64,000 nucleotides of DNA from Paenibacillus albiflavus (GTDB lineage Bacteria > Bacillota > Bacilli > Paenibacillales > NBRC-103111). Under the pieces are notes generated by a model, which was not told the DNA's origin, did not search any database, and saw only the letters and a list, made by a program, of their open reading frames with translations. The first letter of the stretch is position 1, and every line of letters begins with the position of its first letter. Position numbers and translations under genes: made by a program. Below are positions 9,082 to 18,712 of this stretch, piece by piece. The stretch spans positions 124,001 to 188,000 of the forward strand of contig NZ_SKFG01000010.1 in assembly GCF_004344915.1 (NCBI RefSeq), in the 5' to 3' direction.

Positions 9082-10832
9082 GTTGCATCCTCCATCAACG
9101 GTATAGTGAATGATATGCGAGTCCCTACGCCTGCCTCGCTTTCGATCACTAAACCTGTGTCATTACCGTAATGCAGCAGCAATCGTTTATGGACATTACG
9201 GAGACCATACCCTGCTCGGCCTTCTTTTACCTCATCTGTATCCATCTCACTTAACTGCCTATGAATCTTCTGTAATTGATCGGGCTCAATTCCAATTCCG
9301 GTATCCTCCACAACGAAAATCATCGTTTGCCCATGCAGCTTGCCGTGTACGTATACATGCGCGAACTCCTTCTTCTTCTGAATACCATGCATGATACTAT
9401 TCTCAATTAACGGCTGAAGCAGCAATTTAAGGATACGCTTTGAATTCAGCTCTGGATCGATATAGAAAACAACGTCAAATTTCTCTTGGAAACGAATCGA
9501 CATGATATAGGAGTAGTTCCTAGCGTGTGCGACCTCCTGCTGAACGGGACAGAACTCCTCCCCTTTATTCAAACTGAACCGCAAGAAATCACTTAACGCA
9601 CCGACCATTTCAGCAATTTGCTTCTCTTTGCTCATCAATGCCATCCAGTGAATGGAAGAGAGCGTATTATAGAGAAAATGCGGGTTAATCTGCGCCTGCA
9701 AAGCCATAATATCGGCTTCTTTCTTAAGCGCCTCATTCATTTGCACCTGCACCTTCAAGCGTTGGATCCGATCGCTCAGCTTATTAAAGCTATGCAGCAG
9801 CAAGCCTACCTCGTCCTTGCTTTTCACCACATAAGTCGGTAACGCCTCGTCAGGATTAATATCCTTCATAGTTCGTGAAAGAACGGTTAACGGTCTTGTT
9901 ACCCATAAGATAAAGAAGATGACGACAATAATGGAGAATACGAGTGAGATGCCTACTGCGACCGCAGTAACGCCAAGTACATATTGATTCTGGGCAGTAT
10001 ATATTTCCATTGGAATAACACCGATCAGCTTCCAACCGAGCTTGGAGATCTCACTATACAGAATCGTATTCTCCACTTCTCCATGTCGATAGGCGAATGA
10101 ACCGCTTTTGCCATCCATAGGACCTAGTCCAGGTAAAAGCTCCTCAATCGATTTATTCAGCCACTCCTGGTTGGCACTCGATAGAATTCGATTATGCTCA
10201 TCGATAAGCACTACATAGCCCTTCGACTCCCAGCCTGAATTCGTTAAATAACCTCGTATCTCATTCTCGTCTATACTAATTGAGAGACGGCCAAGCGGTT
10301 TAAACGTATTCAAGCTGCGAATCGGTCTGACAAGTGAAATAACCCGCTTTAGCCCGTCTGCCGTCATATTCTCATATAAAGGTGTCCACCATTTATCATT
10401 CGCCTTCTCGTTATTTTCAAGCAGCGCCGTCAGTCCAGATTCAAAAATGGTTGTATTTGATAGAGGTGAATAGTTTTTTAAAGACGTTAACGTAATATTG
10501 GATATATATTTCTTAGTAAATGCTAGATTAGACAAGAAACCTGTGTTTAAATACCAGCTATTCGCATCTTCGTAATCGTTGCTGAGATATGTTTGAATAT
10601 CCTTTTGACCGATTAAGAAAATAGACATGCTCTCCACATCTCGAATGACAAAATCAATCTTGTCATTGATCTGTTTTAAGGTATTCATCCCCGACAGCTT
10701 CTCCTTCTCCTCCGTTACCGAAGAAGCCATCCGATAAGAAACAACGCCCGTCACGAGCTGCGGCAATACGACCGCAATCAGGAGCAACAGCAATAGCTTG
10801 CGCTTAAGTGATTTATCTAACCAGCTTTTCAC
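9078..10832 (-). CDS. yesM: Sensor histidine kinase, YesM type
   Basis: A membrane sensor kinase of about 584 residues. A TM helix near the N-terminus (KLLLLLLIAVVLPQLVTGVV) and a second near residues 285-310 flank an extracellular Cache-like domain. HAMP follows, then His_kinase with INPHFLYNTLSSIHWM (phospho-acceptor His) and an HATPase domain with LLQPLIENSIMHG, DTGIGI and GYGLRNV. GTG at 10832 is chosen because AGGAGGG lies 11 bases upstream; the in-frame TTG at 10874 has no site. It senses an extracytoplasmic saccharide or its binding protein and phosphorylates the YesN partner. Confidence 0.9.
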   Translation of the reverse strand: MKSWLDKSLKRKLLLLLLIAVVLPQLVTGVVSYRMASSVTEEKEKLSGMNTLKQINDKIDFVIRDVESMSIFLIGQKDIQTYLSNDYEDANSWYLNTGFLSNLAFTKKYISNITLTSLKNYSPLSNTTIFESGLTALLENNEKANDKWWTPLYENMTADGLKRVISLVRPIRSLNTFKPLGRLSISIDENEIRGYLTNSGWESKGYVVLIDEHNRILSSANQEWLNKSIEELLPGLGPMDGKSGSFAYRHGEVENTILYSEISKLGWKLIGVIPMEIYTAQNQYVLGVTAVAVGISLVFSIIVVIFFILWVTRPLTVLSRTMKDINPDEALPTYVVKSKDEVGLLLHSFNKLSDRIQRLKVQVQMNEALKKEADIMALQAQINPHFLYNTLSSIHWMALMSKEKQIAEMVGALSDFLRFSLNKGEEFCPVQQEVAHARNYSYIMSIRFQEKFDVVFYIDPELNSKRILKLLLQPLIENSIMHGIQKKKEFAHVYVHGKLHGQTMIFVVEDTGIGIEPDQLQKIHRQLSEMDTDEVKEGRAGYGLRNVHKRLLLHYGNDTGLVIESEAGVGTRISFTIPLMEDAT

Positions 10833-11065
10833 TAGCCATCCGTCCCTCCTTCTCCTGTTTATGTCTAATTCCAACTATTTATGAATTAGCAGAGAACACT
10901 CGTGATTTCAGTCATGAGATGAATCGGCTTCGGACAAGGCGTATCTTTTGACACGTCAATTGTCCGACATATGTTAACTTAATGATTAATGAAAAGTGCT
11001 GATATTTAGCGATAATAACTTGTAAAATATTGGACATATGTTATCCTGTGATTGAGGTGGATAAC

Positions 11066-11467
11066 ATGGCAGAAGTTAAACATGGTAGAGGATATGTGTA
11101 CTCTATCCAATACCATATTGTATGGTGCGTGAAATATCGCCATAAAGTATTGCTTGGCGATATAGATATAAGGTTAAAGGAAATACTCAATCAAATTGCT
11201 ACAGATAATGGTTTCATGATTTCAGAAATTGAAAGTGATTGCGACCATGTTTATCTCTTAGTTGATTGTAATCCACAACATTCAATTCCAAATATCATCA
11301 AAGCGTTAAAAGGTGTTTCGGCAAGGTTGCTATTTAAAGAGTTTCCCCAGCTAAAAAAGAAGCTATGGGGAGGGAATCTTTGGAATCCTTCTTACTTTGT
11401 GGCGACCGTAAGTGAACACACAGAAGCGCAAATACGACAATACATCCAAAATCAGAAAGTGAGGTGA
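11066..11467 (+). CDS. tnpA: IS200/IS605 Y1 transposase TnpA (altered HUH motif)
   Basis: A 133-residue Y1 single-strand transposase. The N-terminal HIVWCVKYRHKVLLG, the IPNIIKALKGVSARLLF region, LWGGNLWNPSYFVATV and QIRQYIQNQ with the expected catalytic Tyr are all present. The metal-binding HUH motif, normally His-hydrophobic-His (DHVHLLV in relatives), reads CDHVYLLV here; the second His codon is TAT, one transition away from CAT. This may reduce or abolish nicking. ATG11066 is chosen because GAGGTGG lies 5 bases upstream and the length fits the family; an in-frame TTG at 11030 lacks a site. Confidence 0.92.
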   Translation: MAEVKHGRGYVYSIQYHIVWCVKYRHKVLLGDIDIRLKEILNQIATDNGFMISEIESDCDHVYLLVDCNPQHSIPNIIKALKGVSARLLFKEFPQLKKKLWGGNLWNPSYFVATVSEHTEAQIRQYIQNQKVR

Positions 11468-11473
11468 AAAGCA

Positions 11474-12577
11474 ATGTTAGTAAATAAAGCGTACAAATTC
11501 CGTATCTATCCAACCAAGGGACAAGAAGTCCTAATTGCTAAAACAATTGGTTGCAGTCGATTTGTGTTTAACCACTTCCTGGCGAAGTGGAATGAAACAT
11601 ACAAAGAAACTGGTAAAGGATTATCATACGGAGTATGTTCTTCCGAACTGCCGAATCTGAAAAAAGAGTTGATATGGCTCAAAGAAGTAGACAGCATCGC
11701 TATTCAGTCGTCAGTAAAGAATCTTGCCGATGCCTATTCACGATTCTTCAAGAAGCAGAATGACGCTCCACGTTTCAAGAACAAAAAGAACAAGATTCAA
11801 TCCTATACAACGAAACACACAAATGGAAATATTGCAATTGAGGGAAACATAATCAAACTCCCGAAACTTGGGTACGTTCGTTTTGCGAAATCAAGAGATG
11901 TAGAAGGCCGTATTTTAAACGCTACGATTAGACGCAATCCTTCTGGCAAATACTTTGTTTCGTTGTTAGTAGAGACAGACGTACAACCATTGCCAAAAAC
12001 AACCAGCGAAGTTGGAATTGACGTTGGGTTAAAGGATTTCGCTATTCTATCTAACGGTGAAGTGTTCGAGAATCCGAAATTCCTACGGAATATGGAACAT
12101 AAACTCAAACGCGCGCAACGCATTCTTTCCAGACGTATGAAAGGTTCTTCAAATTGGAATAAGCAACGAATTAAGGTTGCCCGAATCCATGAACGCATTT
12201 CAAATGCTCGAACAGACTACTTGCAAAAAATTTCAACGCATATTGTCAAAAACCACGACATCATTGCGATTGAAGATTTGCAGGTATCTAACATGATGAA
12301 GAACCACAAACTTTCAAAAGCGATTGGTGAAGTGTCTTGGTATCAATTCAGAATGATACTAGAATATAAAGCAAAGTGGTATGGACGTACTGTCATTGCC
12401 GTAGGCAAAACATTCGCTTCCTCTCAGCTTTGTTCGTGTTGTGGATACCAAAACAAGGAAGTTAAAAACCTTAACTTGCGACAGTGGAAGTGCCCTTCTT
12501 GCCATAGCGAATGGGATAGGGATATGAACGCAAGTAAAAACATTCTTGCCGAAGGCAAAAGACTACTATCTGCATAA
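11474..12577 (+). CDS. tnpB: TnpB RNA-guided endonuclease (OrfB)
   Basis: A 367-residue TnpB, six bases after tnpA. The N-terminal [13 protein letters not shown] begins the wedge domain. The split RuvC nuclease has GIDVG (Asp 183), IAIEDL (Glu 267) and the final DRDMNAS (Asp 350). The zinc site is C320/C323 and C340/C343 (LCSCCG, CPSC). All catalytic positions look intact, and the length is normal. TnpB proteins use an RNA from the element's right end to cut DNA next to a target-adjacent motif, which favours retention of the element. GAGGTGAAAAGCA precedes the ATG. Confidence 0.95.
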   Translation: MLVNKAYKFRIYPTKGQEVLIAKTIGCSRFVFNHFLAKWNETYKETGKGLSYGVCSSELPNLKKELIWLKEVDSIAIQSSVKNLADAYSRFFKKQNDAPRFKNKKNKIQSYTTKHTNGNIAIEGNIIKLPKLGYVRFAKSRDVEGRILNATIRRNPSGKYFVSLLVETDVQPLPKTTSEVGIDVGLKDFAILSNGEVFENPKFLRNMEHKLKRAQRILSRRMKGSSNWNKQRIKVARIHERISNARTDYLQKISTHIVKNHDIIAIEDLQVSNMMKNHKLSKAIGEVSWYQFRMILEYKAKWYGRTVIAVGKTFASSQLCSCCGYQNKEVKNLNLRQWKCPSCHSEWDRDMNASKNILAEGKRLLSA

Positions 12578-12705
12578 TCGCAGTAACCGCAGGAACTGCG
12601 GGGATAGCTTGGTCATCATGTACTAATTCTGTTCAGTTGAACGGACTACCCAAGAATCTCGTGGCTTTAGCCATGAGAGGTTCAATCTAATAGTATCATA
12701 ATTAC
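12578..12705 (+). ncRNA. Probable omegaRNA (reRNA) of tnpB, scaffold and guide
   Basis: The segment after the tnpB stop folds as expected for a right-end guide RNA. It has a hairpin CCGCAG-GAA-CTGCGG (12587-12601), a possible long-range pairing CTTGG/CCAAG (near 12609 and 12650) and the terminal hairpin at 12658-12677, ending in TTCAA at 12685. The guide would be the next 16-20 bases, starting TCTAATAGTATCATAA at 12686. The true 5' end may lie inside tnpB. Assignment rests on position and folding, not on a covariance search. Confidence 0.6.
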
Positions 12706-12741
12706 TAATTTTTCGACTATTTTTTCTTATAACAAAATAAA

Positions 12742-12770
12742 CGGCAATCCCCAGTAAAACGAGATTGCCG
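12742..12770 (-). terminator. Probable terminator downstream of fhs
   Basis: The stem CGGCAATC/GATTGCCG with a 13-base loop is followed on the minus strand by TTTATTTTGTTATA. It is the first stem of terminator type after the fhs stop at 13108. The dispersed repeat copy B lies between them. Confidence 0.6.
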
Positions 12771-12821
12771 CATGTTAATTAATGGATCAACACTAAAATA
12801 AGTACTTGACTCCTGAGTAGT

Positions 12822-13057
12822 GATCGCTGCGAGGACAGAGCATTTCTACGATCGCTGTTGTCACCAAGTAGAAATTCGCTGACAAAGCATATTCTTCAGC
12901 TTTCCTCCGGAAAGCTCTTTAGGCGAACGCTAACGCTTCGTATTACACCATTTATTCCTTCGGATTCTATATGTTGTGTAATAACCTTAAGAAACGTATT
13001 CGTCATTTTAGACGATTAAACTGTTTCTCTGGTCCGAAACGATTCAGTCCTCTCCAT
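12822..13057. repeat. Dispersed palindromic intergenic repeat, copy B
   Basis: The longest copy, about 236 bp. Its left end GAGGACAGAGCATTTC is near-complementary to the right end GAAACGATTCAGTCCTC. It shares CTACGATCGCTGTTGTC, AGAAATTCGCTGACAAAGCATAT and AGGCGAACGCTA blocks with copy A and keeps the inner hairpin AGCTTTCC/GGAAAGCT (12898-12916). It has an insertion of roughly 60 bases relative to copy A in the right half. No coding potential was seen. Confidence 0.7.
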
Positions 13058-13107
13058 TACTCTCGCTATTTGTCTAGCACTGATTATTGTTTTGAGCCAT
13101 ATCAATA

Positions 13108-14733
13108 TTACTCTAAATTCATAATATTCCCTTGTGCATCTATGTCTAGTTTGACGGCCTGAGGAACTTGAGGCAAGCCTGGCATTGTCATAATATCGCC
13201 TGTAAGAACGACGATAAATTCGGCTCCAGCCGATAACTGGACATCCTTAATACTCATCGTGAATCCTTCGGGACGGCCTAATAATTTCGGATTGTCCGAA
13301 AAAGAATATTGCGTTTTGGCAATACAGAGCGGCAATCGATCAGCGCCGATCGCTTCAATCTTCTGGATTGCTCTCTTCGCTTTTGTGGATAACTGGTAGC
13401 CAGCACCACCGTACACCTGCTTTACAAGCGTATCCAGCTTAGCCGGAATCGAATCGCGCTCATCGTACAAGTAATGAAATTGACTAGGCTCTTGTTCAAT
13501 TAAATTCACAAGCTGAGTTGCTAGCTCTGCTCCCCCTTGTCCACCCTGCTCCCAGACATCAGAGACCACAGCATTGACTCCGATTTGTTTAAGTAATGAT
13601 TGCAAGTGCCCAATCTCTGCCTCCGTATCAGAAGCAAAATGGTTAATGGCCACAAGCACTGGAACGCCGAACGAGCGCAAATTCTCAATATGTTTCTCGA
13701 CATTGCCAAAACCTGCCGTAATTGCAGCCAAATTCTCAGCACCGAGCTCATTTCTCGTTACGCCACCATTGTATTTAAGCGCCTTGACGGTCACGACAAG
13801 CACAGCCGCGCTTGGATTCAGCCCCGCTTTGCGGCATTTAATATGGAAGAACTTTTCAGCCCCGAGATCCGCTCCGAAACCAGCCTCCGTTACGACATAA
13901 TCAGCCAGCTTTAACCCTAATTTAGTCCCAATTACACTGCTGCAGCCATGAGCGATATTGGCAAACGGTCCACCATGCACAATAACAGGCGTATGCTCAA
14001 TGGTTTGAACCAAATTTGGTTGAAGCGCGTTCTTCAGCAGTACAGTCATTGCAGCGTCCGCCTCAAGGTCTTTAGCTGTTACGGCTTTGCCTTCATAATT
14101 GTAGGCTACAATGATGTTCCCAAGTCTGTTGCGTAAATCAGTTAGATTCTCGCTTAAGCACAATATAGCCATAATTTCTGATGCAACCGTGATCATGTAT
14201 CCATCTTCGCGTACTGTACCTTGTTGTAATCCTACAACAATATTACGCAAGGCGCGGTCATTCATATCAACTGCACGCTTCCACAGCACCTGCTGCGGGT
14301 TGATACGAAGTGAATTGCCATGAAACAGATGATTATCAAGCATAGCAGAGAGCAAGTTATGCGCAGAAGATATCGCATGCAGGTCGCCCGTAAAATGTAA
14401 ATTAATATCATCATGAGGAACAATCTGGGCTCTACCGCTGCCTGTTGCTCCGCCTTTCATCCCCATGCATGGCCCGAGTGAAGGCTCCCGAAGTGCTGCA
14501 ATGGTTTGTTTGCCAATCAAATTCAGAGCTTGCGACAGCCCAATTGTCGTTAAGGTTTTGCCTTCACCTGCAGGTGTTGGATTCATCGCCGTAACTAGAA
14601 TCAATTTGCCGTCAGAATTGCCTTTTACTTTATCCCATAAGGTACTTGAAAGCTTCGCTTTATACTTCCCGTATAATTCCAAGTCATCTTCATCGATCCC
14701 AATGCGTCTAGCTACTTCGATTATCGGCTTCAT
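13108..14733 (-). CDS. fhs: Formate--tetrahydrofolate ligase
   Basis: A 541-residue enzyme that joins formate to tetrahydrofolate with ATP, giving 10-formyl-THF for purine and formyl-Met synthesis. Marks include the P-loop NPTPAGEGKTLTTIGLSQAL (residues 52-71), EPSLGPCMGMKGGATGSG near 84-101 and the HFTGDLHAI segment. The length is slightly below the usual 556-560. ATG14733 has AGGAGG six bases upstream; a TTG immediately before it is the only other start. It seems to be a single-gene unit: an inverted repeat lies upstream and a terminator downstream. Confidence 0.96.
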   Translation of the reverse strand: MKPIIEVARRIGIDEDDLELYGKYKAKLSSTLWDKVKGNSDGKLILVTAMNPTPAGEGKTLTTIGLSQALNLIGKQTIAALREPSLGPCMGMKGGATGSGRAQIVPHDDINLHFTGDLHAISSAHNLLSAMLDNHLFHGNSLRINPQQVLWKRAVDMNDRALRNIVVGLQQGTVREDGYMITVASEIMAILCLSENLTDLRNRLGNIIVAYNYEGKAVTAKDLEADAAMTVLLKNALQPNLVQTIEHTPVIVHGGPFANIAHGCSSVIGTKLGLKLADYVVTEAGFGADLGAEKFFHIKCRKAGLNPSAAVLVVTVKALKYNGGVTRNELGAENLAAITAGFGNVEKHIENLRSFGVPVLVAINHFASDTEAEIGHLQSLLKQIGVNAVVSDVWEQGGQGGAELATQLVNLIEQEPSQFHYLYDERDSIPAKLDTLVKQVYGGAGYQLSTKAKRAIQKIEAIGADRLPLCIAKTQYSFSDNPKLLGRPEGFTMSIKDVQLSAGAEFIVVLTGDIMTMPGLPQVPQAVKLDIDAQGNIMNLE

Positions 14734-14765
14734 CAATATCCTCCTCTAGATCGATCAATCGTTAT

Positions 14766-14802
14766 TCTAGATTCAAGGGCTGCTCAGCCACCCGAATCTA
14801 GA
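14766..14802 (-). other. Inverted repeat upstream of fhs
   Basis: Arms TCTAGATTC (14766-14774) and GAATCTAGA (14794-14802) are perfectly complementary and enclose a second short stem GGCTG/CAGCC. It lies 33 bases before the fhs start, probably in its leader or promoter. There is no T tract, so it is a candidate operator or leader structure rather than a terminator. Confidence 0.4.
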
Positions 14803-14888
14803 ACCTATTATACTGTATTATGTAAAAAAAGGAGTTGCTGAATTTGGCAATTATAGTACCATATTGTGGAATTTCCATCATATGCTGA

Positions 14889-14918
14889 ACAAGGCTGTCT
14901 TTATTTAGACAGCCTTGT
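14889..14918 (-). terminator. Hairpin after the 28-codon ORF
   Basis: A perfect 12-bp stem ACAAGGCTGTCT/AGACAGCCTTGT with loop TTATTT, 18 bases after the stop of the small ORF at 14937. The T tract after the hairpin is poor on both strands, yet the strength and place of the stem support transcript ending here. Confidence 0.6.
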
Positions 14919-14936
14919 GTCGTTCCATTGACTAGA

Positions 14937-15023
14937 TTAATTGTTCTTGCCTTTGTTTCCTTTTCGATCGGAAGTTTTCGTCGTCGTGTTCTGGCGAGCA
15001 TGACCTTGTTGTTTATTTGACAT
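14937..15023 (-). CDS. Small basic protein of 28 residues, function unknown
   Basis: A very short ORF, MSNKQQGHARQNTTTKTSDR followed by KGNKGKNN, with a near-perfect CAGGAGG seven bases before its ATG and a strong hairpin after its stop. The composition is rich in K, R, N, Q, T and G, without hydrophobic residues except Met and Ala, so the chain should be disordered and soluble. Such composition is seen in small spore or nucleic-acid-binding proteins; that is only a suggestion. The ribosome binding site and terminator make it likely to be a real gene. It lies between fhs and a divergent chemoreceptor gene. Confidence 0.6.
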   Translation of the reverse strand: MSNKQQGHARQNTTTKTSDRKGNKGKNN

Positions 15024-15208
15024 CTTTCTACCTCCTGCTACAATATTTAAAGCGATGACATCTGTCACATTTGTCAGCCGCTGTCGAATATTATCATTCA
15101 AATTTCACATTTTATGCATAAAGTAGTTTATATATTCTGAAAATGTTTTATAATAGAAAATAGATTCATTACCATATAAAGTGGTATAAAACTAAGGGGA
15201 GATCACGA

Positions 15209-16483
15209 ATGAAATTTAGCCTTATTAAAAAAATGGTTCTCGGCATTATCGCTGTTTCAATGATCACCTATGGTACTAGCGGATTCTTCATATTTGTACT
15301 AAAAGATTATATTGCTCCCCAGATGTCAGATTGGTCTTATATCATTATCATTCTAGGCCTTGGTATTTTCTGGACAGGCCTGCTTGGATGGTTAGCAGCG
15401 ATGTATCTGGTGAAGCCGCTTGTTAGGTTAACATCAGTCGTTAATGAAGCGGCAACTGGAAAGCTGAACGTTGAAATTCCTGAGCACCGTTCCAAAGATG
15501 AGATTCATATTCTCTATGCTTCTTTCACGACTATGCTAGGGAACTTAAAGCAAATCATAACGGATATTACAAATAACTCAACTAGCACAAATCGCCATGC
15601 ATCCGATCTGAGCAATGCACTGATGCAAGCAGCGAGTCAGGTTGAGAGCATTTCCAATACAATCATCGATATTTCCAAGGGCGCTGATTTGCAAGCGGAT
15701 TCAACCAAGAATACCTTTACGACAGTAGAGCGCATTACTGATGCAGCACAAGATGTCAGCAGCAAAGCGGATCAAGCATTCGCCTTAACGAAGAATATGT
15801 CTCATACCTTGCAAGATAGTGAAGTTATTGTCCATTCCCTTGTACAAGGAATGCTAGAGTTAGCCAAATCTAGTGAACATTCCATTGAAATTGTGAATCA
15901 GCTGGATGAGAATGCACAAGAGATTAATAATATCTCTGTCGTTGTTAGAGAAATCGCAGATCAGACTCATCTACTTGCTCTTAACGCCTCGATCGAAGCT
16001 GCTAGAGCTGGCGAGCAAGGTATGGGCTTCGCTGTTGTCGCAACGGAGATTCGCAAGCTTGCTGAGCAAAGCACCGAAGCAGTGGATAATATCAACGAGC
16101 TAATTAAGCAAATTCAGAACCAAATTGGACTCGTCGTTGAACAAATTACAGGACAAGTGAATGTGATTAGTGTAGAGGCATCCAAGGGCGAGAAAGTTAA
16201 CCAAGCGCTCACCGCTATTGAGCAAGCTGTTAGTCATACTTCAGATGCAGTCAAAGTCATCGTAGAAGTCGTATCAGAGCAGGGTGTCCAAATTCAAAAA
16301 ACACTTGATGAAACGCGTGGTATCGCCGCCATCTCTGGACAAATTGCTTCAGGCGCAAGAGATGTATCCGCGTATACACAAGAGCAAACCGCGATTATGG
16401 AAGAGGTCGCTGCTTCATCAGAGGTGCTTCGCAATAACGCAAACATGTTAAATGAAAAAATAAAAGTGTTCCAAACGAATTAA
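15209..16483 (+). CDS. Methyl-accepting chemotaxis protein with minimal sensor part
   Basis: A 424-residue chemoreceptor. Two hydrophobic helices, about residues 8-29 and 43-66, are separated by only a dozen residues, so there is almost no extracytoplasmic ligand domain. A HAMP linker follows (about 67-120), then a long coiled-coil signalling domain. The hairpin tip is [20 protein letters not shown] with [18 protein letters not shown], which binds CheA and CheW. The signal may be membrane state or an intracellular cue. AAGGGGAG precedes the ATG. The gene stands alone, with a TATAAT-like -10 about 55 bases upstream and a strong terminator downstream. Confidence 0.93.
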   Translation: MKFSLIKKMVLGIIAVSMITYGTSGFFIFVLKDYIAPQMSDWSYIIIILGLGIFWTGLLGWLAAMYLVKPLVRLTSVVNEAATGKLNVEIPEHRSKDEIHILYASFTTMLGNLKQIITDITNNSTSTNRHASDLSNALMQAASQVESISNTIIDISKGADLQADSTKNTFTTVERITDAAQDVSSKADQAFALTKNMSHTLQDSEVIVHSLVQGMLELAKSSEHSIEIVNQLDENAQEINNISVVVREIADQTHLLALNASIEAARAGEQGMGFAVVATEIRKLAEQSTEAVDNINELIKQIQNQIGLVVEQITGQVNVISVEASKGEKVNQALTAIEQAVSHTSDAVKVIVEVVSEQGVQIQKTLDETRGIAAISGQIASGARDVSAYTQEQTAIMEEVAASSEVLRNNANMLNEKIKVFQTN

Positions 16484-16485
16484 TA

Positions 16486-16535
16486 TACAAGAAGAAACGC
16501 ATCCGCCTGATATGACGGATGCGTTTCTTCTTGTA
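16486..16535. terminator. Strong bidirectional terminator
   Basis: A perfect 20-bp stem runs from 16486-16505 to 16516-16535 around a 10-base loop, with AAGAAGAAA on one side and TTTCTTCTT on the other. It separates the converging chemoreceptor and metY genes and lies two bases past the first gene's stop. Confidence 0.9.
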
Positions 16536-16546
16536 TTACATCAAAT

Positions 16547-17854
<1,308 letters not shown>

Positions 17855-17917
17855 TTATCTTCTATTATTACAATTCAGACTATTCCACTCTATTTTCTCA
17901 TATTTTAATCAATTTAG

Positions 17918-18712
17918 CTAGCCCAATACGACACGATCATCAACAAATTTTTGCCCGCGAATATTCTCGAATTCTTTGAGCAGCTTTTCTACCGTTAATC
18001 CCTGCTTATGCTCCTCATCGATATCCAAAATAATTTTGCCTTTATCCATCATAATTAAGCGATTTCCAAGTCTTATTGCTTGCTCCATATTATGAGTAAC
18101 CATCAAAGTAGTCAAGTGATATTCTTTCACGATTGCATCTGTTAAACGTGTGATTAACTCAGCTCTTGAGGGATCAAGCGCTGCTGTATGCTCATCAAGG
18201 AGCAAAATTTGCGGTTCAGTGAAAGTAGCCATTAGCAAACTCAATGCCTGTCTCTCGCCACCCGACAATAGTCCAACCTTTGCTTGCAGTCGATTCTCTA
18301 GGCCGATGCCAAGTCTTGCTAATTGATCTCGGAAAATATCCCGACGTTTCTTCGAAACGCCAAATGCTAGACTTCTCTTTTTGCCTCTCGAATAAGCTAA
18401 TGCTAGATTTTCCTGAATCGTCATGGAAGGTGCTGTTCCTGCCATCGGGTCCTGGAACACTCTCCCCATCCATCTGCTGCGCTTATATTCGGATAGCTGT
18501 GAGACATCTTCGCCTGCAATCACAATTTGACCAATATCAGGTGTAAGTACTCCCGAAATAATGTTCATCAATGTTGATTTGCCTGCTCCATTACTACCGA
18601 TGACGGTTACAAAATCGCGTGGCTTCAAATGTAGGTTAATATTCGCAAGCCCAAGCTTCTCATCAGGCGAGTTTGGGTTGAAAATTTTGGACACATTCTC
18701 AATTCGCAGCAT
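17918..18712 (-). CDS. ABC transporter ATPase, TrpZ-like (COG1101)
   Basis: A 264-residue nucleotide-binding subunit. Walker A is GSNGAGKST near residues 39-47, the Q-loop lies in FQDP, the signature is LLSGGERQAL near 148-157 and Walker B is ILLLDEHTAALD. Its start codon overlaps the permease stop (TAATG). With the permease and lipoprotein next to it, it forms the type of system known in streptococci as TrpXYZ for tryptophan. The ligand here is not proven; metY downstream in the same direction may or may not share the transcript. Confidence 0.92.
   Translation of the reverse strand: MLRIENVSKIFNPNSPDEKLGLANINLHLKPRDFVTVIGSNGAGKSTLMNIISGVLTPDIGQIVIAGEDVSQLSEYKRSRWMGRVFQDPMAGTAPSMTIQENLALAYSRGKKRSLAFGVSKKRRDIFRDQLARLGIGLENRLQAKVGLLSGGERQALSLLMATFTEPQILLLDEHTAALDPSRAELITRLTDAIVKEYHLTTLMVTHNMEQAIRLGNRLIMMDKGKIILDIDEEHKQGLTVEKLLKEFENIRGQKFVDDRVVLG

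Larger units (their letters stand above)
10991..12685 (+). mobile_element. IS200/IS605-family insertion sequence
   Basis: A complete-looking element of about 1.7 kb with tnpA then tnpB in the same direction. The right end is well defined by the hairpin CTCGTGGC/GCCATGAG (12658-12677) followed by GGTTCAA, the usual right-end context. The left end is tentative: GAAAAGTGCTGATATTTAGC from 10991 resembles the subterminal hairpin region of related elements, which would leave TTAAT as the 5' flanking target motif. As expected for this family there are no terminal inverted repeats or target duplications. Confidence 0.75.

Noticed and set aside
11803-12198. 131-codon frame antisense to tnpB
   Set aside because: It is explained by codon bias of the intact tnpB on the plus strand; no start signal was found.
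14798-15001. 67-codon minus-strand frame overlapping the small ORF after fhs
   Set aside because: It runs through the 12-bp hairpin, has no ribosome binding site and lies out of frame with the well-supported 28-codon ORF.
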